Shown here: positions 21,362 to 31,485 of the stretch, piece by piece
Layout of the letters: the number at the start of each line of letters is the position of its first letter
How positions within the stretch are numbered: the first letter of the stretch is position 1
NCBI RefSeq assembly: GCF_001680005.1
Contig: NC_033567.1
Location: forward strand, 620,001 to 684,000
Reading direction: 5' to 3'
Source: Plasmodium coatneyi
Lineage: Eukaryota; Apicomplexa; Aconoidasida; Haemosporida; Plasmodiidae
Length of the DNA: 64,000 nt
Notes under the pieces: generated by a model
The model's input: the letters and a program-made list of their open reading frames with translations, nothing else
Databases searched by the model: none
What the model was told of the DNA's origin: nothing
Program-made: the position numbers and the translations under genes

Positions 21362-22162
21362 ATGAAATTGCTCCACCTAACTGGGAAGAAAAACTTCCTA
21401 TTTCAGAACATGCAGATGCGGCTGTATAAGGAAGCCCCGCCAAAGGTGTTAAACAAAAAAAGTAGCCATTCAAGTCAGTGGATACAAAGGCAAATAACGG
21501 ACAGGTATGTGTTGAAAGCGAAAAATGATAACTACAGAAGTAGGGCAGCATACAAACTGATCGAACTAGACAATAAATACATGTTCCTGAAGAAAAATAA
21601 AGTCATATTAGATATTGGCTGCTACCCAGGTAGTTGGTGCCAAGTCATTTTAGAACGAACGAAGAATTACTCAAATGAAATTATAGGTATCGATAAAAAA
21701 ATTATGGACCCATTACCGAATATACACTTTATACATGCAGAAATAGGAGGAGCAAAAGATAATCCTAACGATAACAACCTTGTAGACGTCAAGTTAAGAG
21801 AAATCCTACAGGGGAAAAAAGTCGACATAATATTAAGTGATGCCGCTGTACCTTGTGTAGGAAACAAAATTGACGACCATTTGAATTCCTGTGAACTTAC
21901 TTTAGGCATAACAAATTTTATGGAACAGTATATAAACATGGGGGGGACCTACGTCGTTAAAATGTACCTAGGTAGCCAGACAGATAACCTGAAGACTTAT
22001 TTGAAAACGATCTTCCAGTTTGTCAATACAACTAAACCGAAGGCGTCTAGGCGTGAATCCAGGGAGGTGTACTTAGTGTGTAGGAACTTCCTCGGGCGGA
22101 AGAAAATCGGCGAAGATGTGCAGGTTAAGGGCGCCTTCTCCCTCAAGGAGGGGTATTACTAG
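21362..22162 (+). CDS. FtsJ/RrmJ-type rRNA 2'-O-methyltransferase (probable organellar)
   Basis: S-adenosylmethionine-dependent 2'-O-ribose methyltransferase of the FtsJ/RrmJ/MRM2 family, expected to modify large-subunit rRNA. Single exon of 266 aa; the ATG at 21362 (CAGAAAATG) is the first in frame. The SAM-binding motif ILDIGCYPGSWCQVIL lies at about 79-94. The catalytic K-D-K-E tetrad is complete: K65 (SRAAYKL), D160 (ILSDAA), K200 (YVVKMY), E235 (SREVYLV). The D-K and K-E spacings of 40 and 35 equal those of bacterial RrmJ. The roughly 45-residue N-terminal extension is rich in Lys/Leu/Phe and low in acidic residues, which fits a mitochondrial or apicoplast transit peptide. The short, insert-free core argues for an organellar MRM2-like enzyme rather than nucleolar Spb1 or the tRNA enzyme Trm7. 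The target organelle is undetermined. Confidence 0.88.
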   Translation: MKLLHLTGKKNFLFQNMQMRLYKEAPPKVLNKKSSHSSQWIQRQITDRYVLKAKNDNYRSRAAYKLIELDNKYMFLKKNKVILDIGCYPGSWCQVILERTKNYSNEIIGIDKKIMDPLPNIHFIHAEIGGAKDNPNDNNLVDVKLREILQGKKVDIILSDAAVPCVGNKIDDHLNSCELTLGITNFMEQYINMGGTYVVKMYLGSQTDNLKTYLKTIFQFVNTTKPKASRRESREVYLVCRNFLGRKKIGEDVQVKGAFSLKEGYY

Positions 22163-23213
22163 TGGGCCGTTCTGCAGTTCCATTGTTGGGCCATTGGGCA
22201 GTTGATCTGCCTGCGGGATGAATTAAACAGTGCATATGACATATATATTTATACATATGTGCACATGTTTATGCCTTTTTGTTCCCCCGTTCGCTTTTTC
22301 CTCGCGCCTTCATTTTATGGATACCCCGCTGTTCTAGCTTTTATTTGTATTTATTTTTTTCGTATTCCTCCAAACGTAGCATTTCTTCGCGGTGCCTCTG
22401 TTTACCACTTTAAAATGAGATAAAAAAAAAAAAAAAAAAAAAAAAATTGCAACGTAGCAATTTTGTATGCGTATCATATCTACAGGATGAACGCGGGTGC
22501 GTTTTTTTTTTAACGCCACCTGTGGAGTGGAGTTTTCTCAGGTGAGTCGTCGCTCCTACCCGCAAGCGAATCAAACTGCTCTCAGAAAGTGCCCCCGCAT
22601 TTGTATGCTGGAACATTTGAACATTGGCCCTTTTTCGCGTTAATTATTTATTATTTTTTTTTCCTTCTTGGCATTTACTCAAATGGGTTCTTCCTTATTG
22701 GCCCATTTTTTTCCTTTTTTTCGTTTCTGCACAATTTGGAATGCCTCACAAAGGCTCGTGTTCTTTGGGTTCCGTGGCCCTTCACATATTTCATGATTGG
22801 AATAAGGGCCTAAGGGACAGACTTTCGTAGCCCTCGTTCCAAGGGGGACTTCATCTCCGCTTTAGTAAGCAATACGGAGTGATACATATAAATGCATGTG
22901 GATATGCATGTACCTATATACACTCCTTTTGCTCATTTGGAAACCACTAAATGGTGAGGAGCGCCCCACGTTGATGTCACTAGTTTGGTAGCTTCCTCCA
23001 CCATCGGTCGTTAATCCGGCACAACACTGAGCGTTTATCACTCACGCGTAACATACGGAGCCATTCGAAATTAAAGCTCCACGAAGGGGTAATTCCTCCA
23101 AGAAAACATCCCCAACTGTGCACATACCAGGGGAGGTAATAAGATATGCCACAATGCGAACTGCAAGGAAGTTCTAAATTAGTCTAAATATCCATCTTGT
23201 ACCCGTCGTCAAA
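22163..23213. other. Intergenic region upstream of VPS18
   Basis: One kilobase with an A run at 22420-22446 and T-rich blocks near 22650-22725. The flanking genes are tandem on the plus strand, so it holds the FtsJ 3' UTR and the VPS18 promoter. No credible frame. Confidence 0.55.
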
Positions 23214-26200
23214 ATGAACAAGTCGGACAAGAAATTCACCCTGAAGTTATTTAAAATAAAAAATGGCAACATCAACCTGCTGAAGAATAGAATAACGCAC
23301 TTTAGCATCCACAACAAATGTATCCACATGGTCCTAAGTAACAATATCTTAATAAAATATTATATGGAGAAAAATGAACTCTCGCATGTAGACTTTTACA
23401 ATAAAAAAACGACAAACAGTAAAGCAGAAATTCGGTCCATGTTTTTTGACAACAAATGCTACCATGGATTTATATGTCTAGCGAACAAGGAATATATTTA
23501 TGTCCACTTTGAATATAACATTGTCCTAAATTTGGCAAAGTTAAAAAAGTACAACATTTCAAGTGTATGTTTCAACGATTCTAGTGAGATTAAAAATACT
23601 GCACCCCTTCTGGTGGCAACGAAAGATGGGGAAATACTCGAAATGAGCATAAACAACAAAACGAAAACTAGCAAAGAGCATGAAGTTATTTTTTCCAACA
23701 ACCAACTTTCCATTCTGGATATAAGCATGATCAACCTGGATATTTCAAACCAGCCCAACGTTACAAAACATACGAAAGAGGATAACATGTTAAGAATTAT
23801 TTACTTCACCACATGCAACAGCTTGCACGAAATTAGCTATACGTATAAAAGTACCAGTGTGAATAACCCCACTGAGAGGAGCGAATTGTATTCCCAGGAA
23901 ACGAGAACCAAAACGAACAGTGAAAATTTGAACACGATTCAACCCGGGGACGAAACGAAGGTGTATGAATGTTGTATAGACTCCTTGACGTCTATCTTGA
24001 AAATTGAAAATATCCGAAATAGGAATTACCTCTTTTGGCTGAACGGATGTTGCATATTTATCAGCAAAATTAACAACTACAAAGGGGGGAAATCATCCAA
24101 CCGAGCCAACCCAACCAACCGTGATAGAAAAGACTCCTCCAGTGGATCCAAGTGGAACCTAAACCAGGATGGCAACCATTTGGAGGAGCCCGCCTTCCTG
24201 TCCTATTCCTCCCAGTCGGACACTTCAGTCGATGGGATCAACCTTGCATCTTTTAGTGATGAAGACGAAGAGGAAAAGAACGCAGGAAAGAGGCACACTG
24301 GGGCTGTTCACAAATCGAATAACCCCCCAAATGGGAAAAAAAACGCACAAAGGAAAGAAATGTACAAAAGTAACCACCATTATAAAAAATCATCAGAAAC
24401 GGAGGAGCACAGTAAGACTAAACAGATGAACAAAAAAAACAAATTCATGAATGTGTGGTACCTAGATAGTAACTACGTCATTGTGAATTTCCTCGACCTG
24501 AACATTTTGACAAGCGAAAATGCAAACAATTTTGCATTTACCAAATCGTTTTACGAATCCTTGTATTGCCAAAAGGGGAACGCAAATGTATTGGCTAGCA
24601 ATGTTGAAGATCTACCCACGGAGCAACATGCAACAGAACCCGTTCTGACAACCCAAGAGGCAAAACCTTATGAAAACACCGTATCGGCTGTTGTAGATAT
24701 GTGCGTAAGTGAATTATACATATTTCTCCTGTTGGAAGAAAAACTAATCATTGTGAACAGTGGCAACCTTAAGAAGGTGTTCGAGCAAACCCTAGCCATC
24801 GAAACGTACGGAGACGTCATACGCATAATGAAGGACAACTCCGATGACCAAGTGTGGCTTTGCACATCCAAGTACATCTTCAAAATTGTTGTAAGTAAAA
24901 AAAAGGGAGAAGGATTTTACCTTAATGAGTATACACAAGCGAACGATTGCGAAATTGAGTATGCTAATTTGAAGCCAAATCTGAGAAAACAAAATCTTTC
25001 CAGAATGTTGGAATCCTGCACAAACTCCGAAAGAATAAAAATAAAAAAATATATCCTAAGGAATAATAAGTACCAAATTGATCAGTTTAGAAATTTACAC
25101 ATCTCCACTGAGGAAATGCTAATTTCTTTTTTACATAAAAAGCAGTACTTCCTTTTGGCGTCCCATCTGTATAATAATATTCACTACTATAATAACGTCG
25201 TCAAGATTGTGTTCTTCATATGGCTCATTCAGCTGTACTCCTACTCCCTCGATCTGTACATGCACCTGTACCTCATCACGCGTTGTTCCTTCCCTCGACG
25301 GCAGCTCAAAAATGATGCCAACGGGGGAAGACCCCCAAGTGAACAGTCAAGTGTAACCTCTGATGAACCAAATGTAGATTCTGATAAGCTAAGCGTAACT
25401 TCTGACGAACCAAGTGTAGATTCTGATGAGCTAAGTGGAACGGATTCCAATTGCACCGCCGAGGGGGGCCCCTCCGATGAAGCAGAATCGGATGCAACTC
25501 CCGATCCTGGGGGTCGACGTAGTGATAACTCCGAAACAGCCCCTCATCCAAGTGATGACGAACTGAGCGGAAAGGACAGCCAATCGGTTTACCAAACGGA
25601 AGAGGGTAAAGCTAACAAAGAGAACAAAACGAAGCGAAAGAAAAAGAATAATTCGGAAGAAACCGGTGCGCACACAAGTGCAGATGCAGATGAAGATGTG
25701 ATCGCAAAAGAGGAAAAGTTGAACAATACCAAAGAGGGCAACACCAACTTTGGTAAGGACCAACACACGGACAATGCTCAAAAGCAGCTGAGAGGAACAA
25801 CAAATGTGGGTAAACGCAATGTAGAAAGTGCAATAAAAAATGACAAGTACCTGAGAAGCGGCAAAAAATCCTTCATTCGCTTCTTCCAAAAGATGATAGA
25901 GAAGGACGAAAGGAAAGATCTAAAATACAGTTTTGACTTTTCGAAGGGAAAGAAAATGAATATCAAAACGCTAACCGAGAGTGACAATTTTTACGTCCTG
26001 CTGAAAATATACAAAATGAAGAATGTGGAAATTTTCAATTTTTTGAAAACTCAGAAGGGGCTGATTTTGGGTGACCTCGACAGGTACAGAAGGGTCTTCG
26101 TGGAAGGAGAGGTACACCTTGCAGAAAAAGCGGGACGGAAGAAGAAAAGGGAGATATCCACCACAGGGACGTTTACTTCGGAAGAGGACTTATCCATGGA

Positions 26201-27854
26201 AGAGGCGCAAAACACAACCACGTTACCCACCTCAACCGCACCGCCAACATCAACGCCGGATCGCGTGAGGAGAAAACTGTACAGAGACATCTACGCGTAC
26301 AAATGCCTCGAAGCGAGTGTGTACATGATCATCCTGCTGAAGCATTTTAAAACGTTCTTCCAGCTGAATGACGTTATTGCGCAAATTCTAGAAAGTTTCA
26401 ACAAGACAAATTTTGTGCTGCTCTTTAAATTCATGTGTAACGATTACAACTACATAATAAATTATTACATTAATAGCAATAAATTCAGTGCCCTTTTTAA
26501 CGTCATTGTGCTGTTCCCTCAGAATGTGCTCTTGGACGTTCTGAAGAATTACGCCTTCATTTTGTACCTGCATAAACCACAGAAATATGTAGACATGCTA
26601 ATTTTTTATGACAACTTGATTGACGATTATGCGGACGTCATTGTGTGCATGTTTGTCATAATTTATTTTTTCAAAAGAAGGGAGGTGCCCAAGAGGGGGG
26701 ACATCAGCGATCAGAACGGGGATGCAAAAAAACATGACAAGGGTGGTAATCACCCAGGTGACCACCGTGATGGTAACGGAGATGACCACCCAGATGACCA
26801 CCGAGGCGGACATCCCACTTCCCACAAACACACAGACGAATGCATCCGCTTCTTGGAATACATTGCGAACAAAATTATAGAGGAAAACACGCTTACAGAA
26901 AAGGGAAGTTATATGTACACATTCGAATGCACATGGAAAAAAAACCACGTCATAAATTGCCTACTTATTCTGTACATAGAAAAAGAAGAGGATGAAAAGA
27001 TAAAACTCTTCTTGAACAGATTAAAATCGTCGGGCATTCATTTTGACCATCTGTTTATTATACGCTTTTTGAAGGAAAAAAAAAAAGAAAATTTTATTCC
27101 CCATTTTTATATAATTATGAAATATTTTGAGGAAGCCGTCGATAAATCCCTCGAACTGGGGGATTACAAGACGGCCCAGAATGCCGTCATACTATGCGAA
27201 GATGAGGAAGAAAAAAAAAAATTATTTCTCAAAATTATTAAAAATATTTCAAACAATTTAAATGAACAAAACTTAAAAGAAATAATTAACCTTGTCCGGG
27301 ATTCAAACTCCATTTTAAATTTACAGGATATACTTCCATACATTAATGAAAACACAATTATCGATTATTTGAAGAAGGACATTTGTTCCCTGCTGGGAAT
27401 TTACAATTTAAAAATACAAGCCAAAAAAGAAGAAATTAAAGAAAACCTACAAACCATTGATCTGCTTAATGGGGACCTCAACAACTTGAGGAAAAAATAT
27501 CTCCTCCTGGACAAAAATGATATTTGCTATATATGCAAGAAGACAATTTTTTACAAAAAGTTTTATGTTTTTTCGTGCAAGCATTATTTCCACAGTACCT
27601 GCGCTTTGAACATTTACCTGAATTCCAAACCGAAAGACGAACTTTTTCAGTTTTTCTGTACTCTTCATAATTACAAAAATGCGCTTATCAACAAGAATGA
27701 GAAGGACATGCTCACGTATGAGACCAAGATCGATGACATCCTGACGGAGGAGTGCTTCCTCTGTGGCTCCATTTCGATCAGCTCCATTTCGCAGCACTTT
27801 ATTTCGCAGAGCGAGGGCGACTTGGTGGACAGCTGGGCCATATCGAAGGATTAG
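23214..27854 (+). CDS. VPS18: Vacuolar protein sorting-associated protein 18 (VPS18/Pep3)
   Basis: Core subunit of HOPS/CORVET tethering complexes, which bring Rab-marked late endosomal or lysosome-like membranes together. Single exon of 1546 aa, longer than the ~1000-aa family norm because of low-complexity inserts (about 300-410, 705-880, 1155-1205). The first ~600 residues have the beta-strand-rich texture of the Pep3 propeller. The second half is helical, with the clathrin-like solenoid pattern (YFEEAVDKSLELGDYKTAQN region). The C-terminus carries the RING: CYICKK near residue 1438, then CKHYFHSTCALNIYLNSK and a final CFLCG near 1517, matching the VPS18 zinc-finger order. In Plasmodium this complex is expected to serve traffic to the food vacuole and apical organelles (inference). 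Rab5b is encoded 21 kb downstream. Start context CAAAATG. Confidence 0.93.
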   Translation: MNKSDKKFTLKLFKIKNGNINLLKNRITHFSIHNKCIHMVLSNNILIKYYMEKNELSHVDFYNKKTTNSKAEIRSMFFDNKCYHGFICLANKEYIYVHFEYNIVLNLAKLKKYNISSVCFNDSSEIKNTAPLLVATKDGEILEMSINNKTKTSKEHEVIFSNNQLSILDISMINLDISNQPNVTKHTKEDNMLRIIYFTTCNSLHEISYTYKSTSVNNPTERSELYSQETRTKTNSENLNTIQPGDETKVYECCIDSLTSILKIENIRNRNYLFWLNGCCIFISKINNYKGGKSSNRANPTNRDRKDSSSGSKWNLNQDGNHLEEPAFLSYSSQSDTSVDGINLASFSDEDEEEKNAGKRHTGAVHKSNNPPNGKKNAQRKEMYKSNHHYKKSSETEEHSKTKQMNKKNKFMNVWYLDSNYVIVNFLDLNILTSENANNFAFTKSFYESLYCQKGNANVLASNVEDLPTEQHATEPVLTTQEAKPYENTVSAVVDMCVSELYIFLLLEEKLIIVNSGNLKKVFEQTLAIETYGDVIRIMKDNSDDQVWLCTSKYIFKIVVSKKKGEGFYLNEYTQANDCEIEYANLKPNLRKQNLSRMLESCTNSERIKIKKYILRNNKYQIDQFRNLHISTEEMLISFLHKKQYFLLASHLYNNIHYYNNVVKIVFFIWLIQLYSYSLDLYMHLYLITRCSFPRRQLKNDANGGRPPSEQSSVTSDEPNVDSDKLSVTSDEPSVDSDELSGTDSNCTAEGGPSDEAESDATPDPGGRRSDNSETAPHPSDDELSGKDSQSVYQTEEGKANKENKTKRKKKNNSEETGAHTSADADEDVIAKEEKLNNTKEGNTNFGKDQHTDNAQKQLRGTTNVGKRNVESAIKNDKYLRSGKKSFIRFFQKMIEKDERKDLKYSFDFSKGKKMNIKTLTESDNFYVLLKIYKMKNVEIFNFLKTQKGLILGDLDRYRRVFVEGEVHLAEKAGRKKKREISTTGTFTSEEDLSMEEAQNTTTLPTSTAPPTSTPDRVRRKLYRDIYAYKCLEASVYMIILLKHFKTFFQLNDVIAQILESFNKTNFVLLFKFMCNDYNYIINYYINSNKFSALFNVIVLFPQNVLLDVLKNYAFILYLHKPQKYVDMLIFYDNLIDDYADVIVCMFVIIYFFKRREVPKRGDISDQNGDAKKHDKGGNHPGDHRDGNGDDHPDDHRGGHPTSHKHTDECIRFLEYIANKIIEENTLTEKGSYMYTFECTWKKNHVINCLLILYIEKEEDEKIKLFLNRLKSSGIHFDHLFIIRFLKEKKKENFIPHFYIIMKYFEEAVDKSLELGDYKTAQNAVILCEDEEEKKKLFLKIIKNISNNLNEQNLKEIINLVRDSNSILNLQDILPYINENTIIDYLKKDICSLLGIYNLKIQAKKEEIKENLQTIDLLNGDLNNLRKKYLLLDKNDICYICKKTIFYKKFYVFSCKHYFHSTCALNIYLNSKPKDELFQFFCTLHNYKNALINKNEKDMLTYETKIDDILTEECFLCGSISISSISQHFISQSEGDLVDSWAISKD
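25355..25445 (+). repeat. In-frame SDEP/VDSDELS repeat inside VPS18
   Basis: Two and a half copies of a ~48-bp unit encode VTSDEPNVDSDKLS and VTSDEPSVDSDELS plus a partial copy. It lies in a non-conserved acidic insert, so length variation between isolates would be tolerated. Confidence 0.75.
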
Positions 27855-28243
27855 CGGATGGGGGCCGTTACCCGTGAGAAGCAAATTTCATTCGATTAAT
27901 TTCGTGCATTTTAACACCCTTTTTTACTGTTTGTGCATTTGCTGTGTTACCCCTTTATGACTATTTTTAAACCGTTCCGTTGTGCCAACCGGGGGTCAGG
28001 CATTACACGCATTTCCCCACGCGGCAGAACAAAAGATAAAAAAAAAAAATTTATTCGCCAGTTTATTCACAAATGGGGAATGTAGACAAGTATAACACAT
28101 ACTCGAAATGCTATCATAGCCCATAACGCTGGGATAAATCAAATGCTGTGCCAACGGGTGACACCTTGCCTCCACGTACACATTAGGTGAGGTGTAAAAA
28201 TGGCGCAATTGCAAACTGCCAGCTAGGTTACCCTTGGGTAGCC
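27855..28243. other. Convergent 3' spacer, VPS18 / mitochondrial orphan
   Basis: A 389-bp tail-to-tail spacer with a short A run (28038-28048). No gene seen. Confidence 0.6.
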
Positions 28244-29361
28244 CTAAAAACAAGCCTTATCCACGTAGCGCAAATAGGGGGGGGAAAAAATAAACGATCC
28301 GTAGGAAGGGTACAACGCGTCATCTTCGACTGGACGCTGGTGGGAGGAACTATCCCGTAGTGCAGTCTCATTGCCCGAATTTCCGCTCTGATTACTTACA
28401 GATAAGGATTCCTTTTTCTTACAATAATCATATATGGTCATTGGAGGAAAATTAACGGAAGAAGGAATAAAAAAAAGGAAGGGGGGATCCAATTTAAATT
28501 TTCTATTCATTAACAAAGGAGTGGTGGATTTGGTAAGACAAATTTCACATTTCCTATTTTTATTTTTTTTTTTCAAATATAATTCGATATACTTATTCTG
28601 AACATCATCAAAAGTTCTTTTCATTTTCCAAGAAATATATAACCATGGATCACCAAAATTTACGTCAAAATAATTTAAGTAAAATTCAAATTGCTCTTCA
28701 TCCTCCTTTGTCCAGGGTTTATTTTCATTTTCAAGTGGAGGGGCTTGAAAATTACGAACAAAATCGTCATAAGAATCTTCTGGGTATAATCCATGGTTAA
28801 ACTGATTCACATATTTCCATATTTTTCTTCTCTGTTCATTTGTTAAGCACTCCATTGCGTATAACTCCTTTGGCGTTACCGTAATGAAGTCTGTCCAACT
28901 TTTAAAGGCGTTCTCTATTTCATCAATATTTTCGCCTATCTCTATTTTGGTGAGGAACGTTCTAACATTCCAGTTTTCTGGAGGATCCTTTGCGCAACTC
29001 TTCAAAATTTCTCTTTTTTCATTTTCAATTTCTTCCGTTTTTTGTCTTCGCAAGTGCTGCCTGAACAACTTTAGGTCGAAGAATCTCCTCTTCTTTTTGA
29101 TTAGCGGGCCTATACAAGTGGGGGGAAAAAAGCACAATCCTCATAAAAATAAAGCAACAAAAGGGTACCGCAGTGTACAGTAAAGTGAAGTATGCTGCAT
29201 ATGCTGGGGACACAAACTGTGGGTGCTTCCTCTTTGAAGCTGCCCCTTGGCCGAACGAGTCGTCTGCCCCCTTTCACACCTGTATCGTCCGAGTCCCTAC
29301 GAACAACTGAAGTGTGGATGCGCCTAGCATTTCTGAAAGGTCTACTTAGTAGTTTATTCAT
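28244..29361 (-). CDS. Conserved hypothetical protein with mitochondrial-type presequence, two exons
   Basis: I do not recognise a family. Exon 1 is 29361-29280 and exon 2 is 29109-28244, joined in phase 1 (ACAG|GTGTGA donor, TATAG acceptor), giving 315 aa. The N-terminus MNKLLSRPFRNARRIHTSVV is Arg/Ser/Leu-rich with no acidic residue, typical of mitochondrial import sequences. After the junction come a basic helix (LIKKKRRFFDLKLFRQHLRR) and a conserved-looking body containing NWNVRTFLTKIEIG, WTDFITVTPKELYAMECL and FGDPWLYISWKMKR. A single CEIC pair sits near residue 200. It faces away from an SDHAF2 homologue across 562 bp. Plausible roles are mitoribosome or respiratory-complex subunits special to apicomplexans, but this is inference. 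Exon 1 is supported by phase and presequence character. Confidence 0.8.
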
Positions 29362-29701
29362 TAGGCGAAAGTAGTGGGGGAAAAAAGGATGATCATATGT
29401 CAACTCAAAACATGGTGAACATATCCCACAAGGGAACTGCGCACAGGCCATACGGCAAATAAACCATACACCAGTTCGACCCCGCACACTTTTGCCCCTT
29501 TCGTGGATTGGCATATATCTAGGCCACCCACAAATAAGGCTACTAAAATAATGCAATTTCGCTTGGCCACTCCTTTGTGCTGAAAAAATGGAGCGTACAA
29601 GATACTCTTTTGAAATATAATCCGGGGGGCGACATCGACATAAAAGGGCCCTTTCCTTCAAGTGGGGTGAGAGTTACATATGCGTGCAGTATGCCCATAG
29701 G

Positions 29702-29739
<38 letters not shown>

Positions 29740-29923
29740 TTCTCCCCCAATGGAGTAACATTGTGAAAAAAAAAAATCGAGGCGCACGAAATTTTAGATA
29801 AGTTTTGTTGGAGCGCCTAATGTAGACTTCATTCAGAGATACACAAAGGAGAGGCTCACCCGCATAGGCAAAACTATATCAAGGTGAAAACTAGCCGAAT
29901 GTGTATACCTTGATTAAGCGCGC
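29362..29923. promoter_or_regulatory. Compact divergent promoter region of two probable mitochondrial genes
   Basis: Only 562 bp separate the start codons of the outward-facing orphan and SDHAF2-like genes. It contains an uninterrupted T run of about 31 bases (29706-29736) and an A run near 29767-29776. Such long T tracts are typical of Plasmodium promoters and exclude nucleosomes. Shared control is inferred. Confidence 0.45.
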
Positions 29924-30541
29924 ATGGTTCGATTGAACGCACATGAGATGACGCTTTTTAACTTATTGAGGAGCCCCCTGATTGTACCACACCCTAGCCT
30001 GCCTTCCTTCCGTTTATTCACAACAGTCCAGCTATACAAACCATCAAAGTTTAAACGCATAACGAGAAACCTCTATTTTAGGAAAAAATTATTCAAACTA
30101 CTTACAACCAAGCAATGCTCTGAAGAAGTAGTCAAGAGAAGCAACAAAGTTAAGCGGAAGGCAGACGACGAGGCAGTTTTCTATAACGACATAGTTGATT
30201 ACCCTACAAGAAAAAGACGCATTTACAGGAATAATAAATTCGGATTAGACGATAAGGTCAAAATAAAAAATGGAGAAAAACCAAGTTTTGAAAAAGTCCT
30301 ATTTAAATGTACTACCTTGGGGTACATAGAGTTACAACACATCATGTCGACCTTTGTGAGTCACGAAAAAAATACCTTTACAGGTGAAGATATATGCGCC
30401 TTAGATAATTTTCTGAGCCTACCAGAAAAAGAAATTTTGGACTATTTGAATGGGGATGAACTGGTGCTACAAGATCACCTGGACGCATCAGTAATAAAGC
30501 GCTTACTACGATTTGTCCATGTGAACCACCCCCATCTTTGA
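29924..30541 (+). CDS. SDHAF2: Succinate dehydrogenase assembly factor 2 (SDHAF2/Sdh5-like)
   Basis: Probable mitochondrial matrix factor promoting covalent flavin attachment to the SDH flavoprotein. Single exon of 205 aa. An in-frame ATG at 29948 (MTLFNLLRSP) is an alternative start. The first ~40 residues are Leu/Ser/Arg/Pro-rich and lack acidic residues after residue 8, consistent with import. The family core lies at about 125-200: KVLFKCTTLGYIELQHIMST (compare the R-x-x-G-x-x-E-x-D/N helix of Sdh5), then EDICALDNFLSLPEKEILDY (compare the L-x-x-x-E/D-x-F/Y-x-x-L-L-x-x-P/E-x-x-D/E-x-x-x-Y/W pattern). The canonical RGM/E helix is partly replaced (TTLGYIE), so activity should not be assumed. 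Family membership is fairly sure from order and spacing. Confidence 0.75.
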   Translation: MVRLNAHEMTLFNLLRSPLIVPHPSLPSFRLFTTVQLYKPSKFKRITRNLYFRKKLFKLLTTKQCSEEVVKRSNKVKRKADDEAVFYNDIVDYPTRKRRIYRNNKFGLDDKVKIKNGEKPSFEKVLFKCTTLGYIELQHIMSTFVSHEKNTFTGEDICALDNFLSLPEKEILDYLNGDELVLQDHLDASVIKRLLRFVHVNHPHL

Positions 30542-31485
30542 TACACCCCAGTTTGGTGTTACGTGTGCACAAAGCGTGTAATTTGTTTTCATAAACTGGG
30601 ACTCCACGTTTTGGTAAATTTGCAGATGGAAAGGATTCCCAATTTATTATTTATTTTTTTTTTTTTTACACTTGGTACTTGATCCCCCACGTGTGGTCAA
30701 TTCCTTTTTTACTGCTTCATTTGCTGCTTTTTTTTTTCCCCCTTTACAACCTTTTGAAGTCATCCACAGTTCAGGGTGACATTTTAACCGCATATCCGCA
30801 TAATTCTCTGTTCTGAAAATTTACACCCCGTCCAGCGTTCACCCTTATATATACATGCACATCATTTTACGAACTGCCTGTAGAAGGAGTGCAAATATGT
30901 GGAGTCAACAGGGTTTTGGGCTATCCTTAAAATGACCCCAATTTAATTCACATTCTCCATGAAACAATTTTAAAAAGAGTTGTTCCCGCTGTGGTTTTTT
31001 TTCGTCAAAAATGGAAGGAATACATAGTGCGCCTTTTTTGCAAACTCATCCAGTGAAAACGTGCCAAAAAAAAAAAAAAAAATCACCACGTGGGCTATCC
31101 CCATATGTGCATTTATCTCGACTTGCTTCCTTTTTTTTAGCAAGAGGATTTGATAAGCATTTCGAGATAGTTCCCTTTCTTATGCGCCCATTTGTTCCCT
31201 TTTGTAAATTTTTTTTTCCCTCCCTGTTTGGGTACTTCACGTCGCAAATGTACACTGTACCTGAGTATCAGTGACTACTTGTGCTGGCGCTGCGTGTAAA
31301 TGTGGCATACGACCAATTGAAACAGCAGAAGGGAAGATCATTTCGTTAGGGATGTGTTTACGTCGAAAGTTTTATGTACCTTTTCACTTGGGGATAATTG
31401 CTTAGGTCCCCCTTTTTTTTTTTTTTCCATTTATTTACCATTTTGTATCCAACGGTGAACCCTGATCAACTGCGCCTGCTCCACC
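30542..31485. other. Intergenic region upstream of OSCP gene
   Basis: A 944-bp tandem spacer with T runs at 30653-30668 and 31416-31428 and an A run at 31065-31081. It holds the SDHAF2 3' UTR and the OSCP promoter. No supported gene. Confidence 0.55.
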
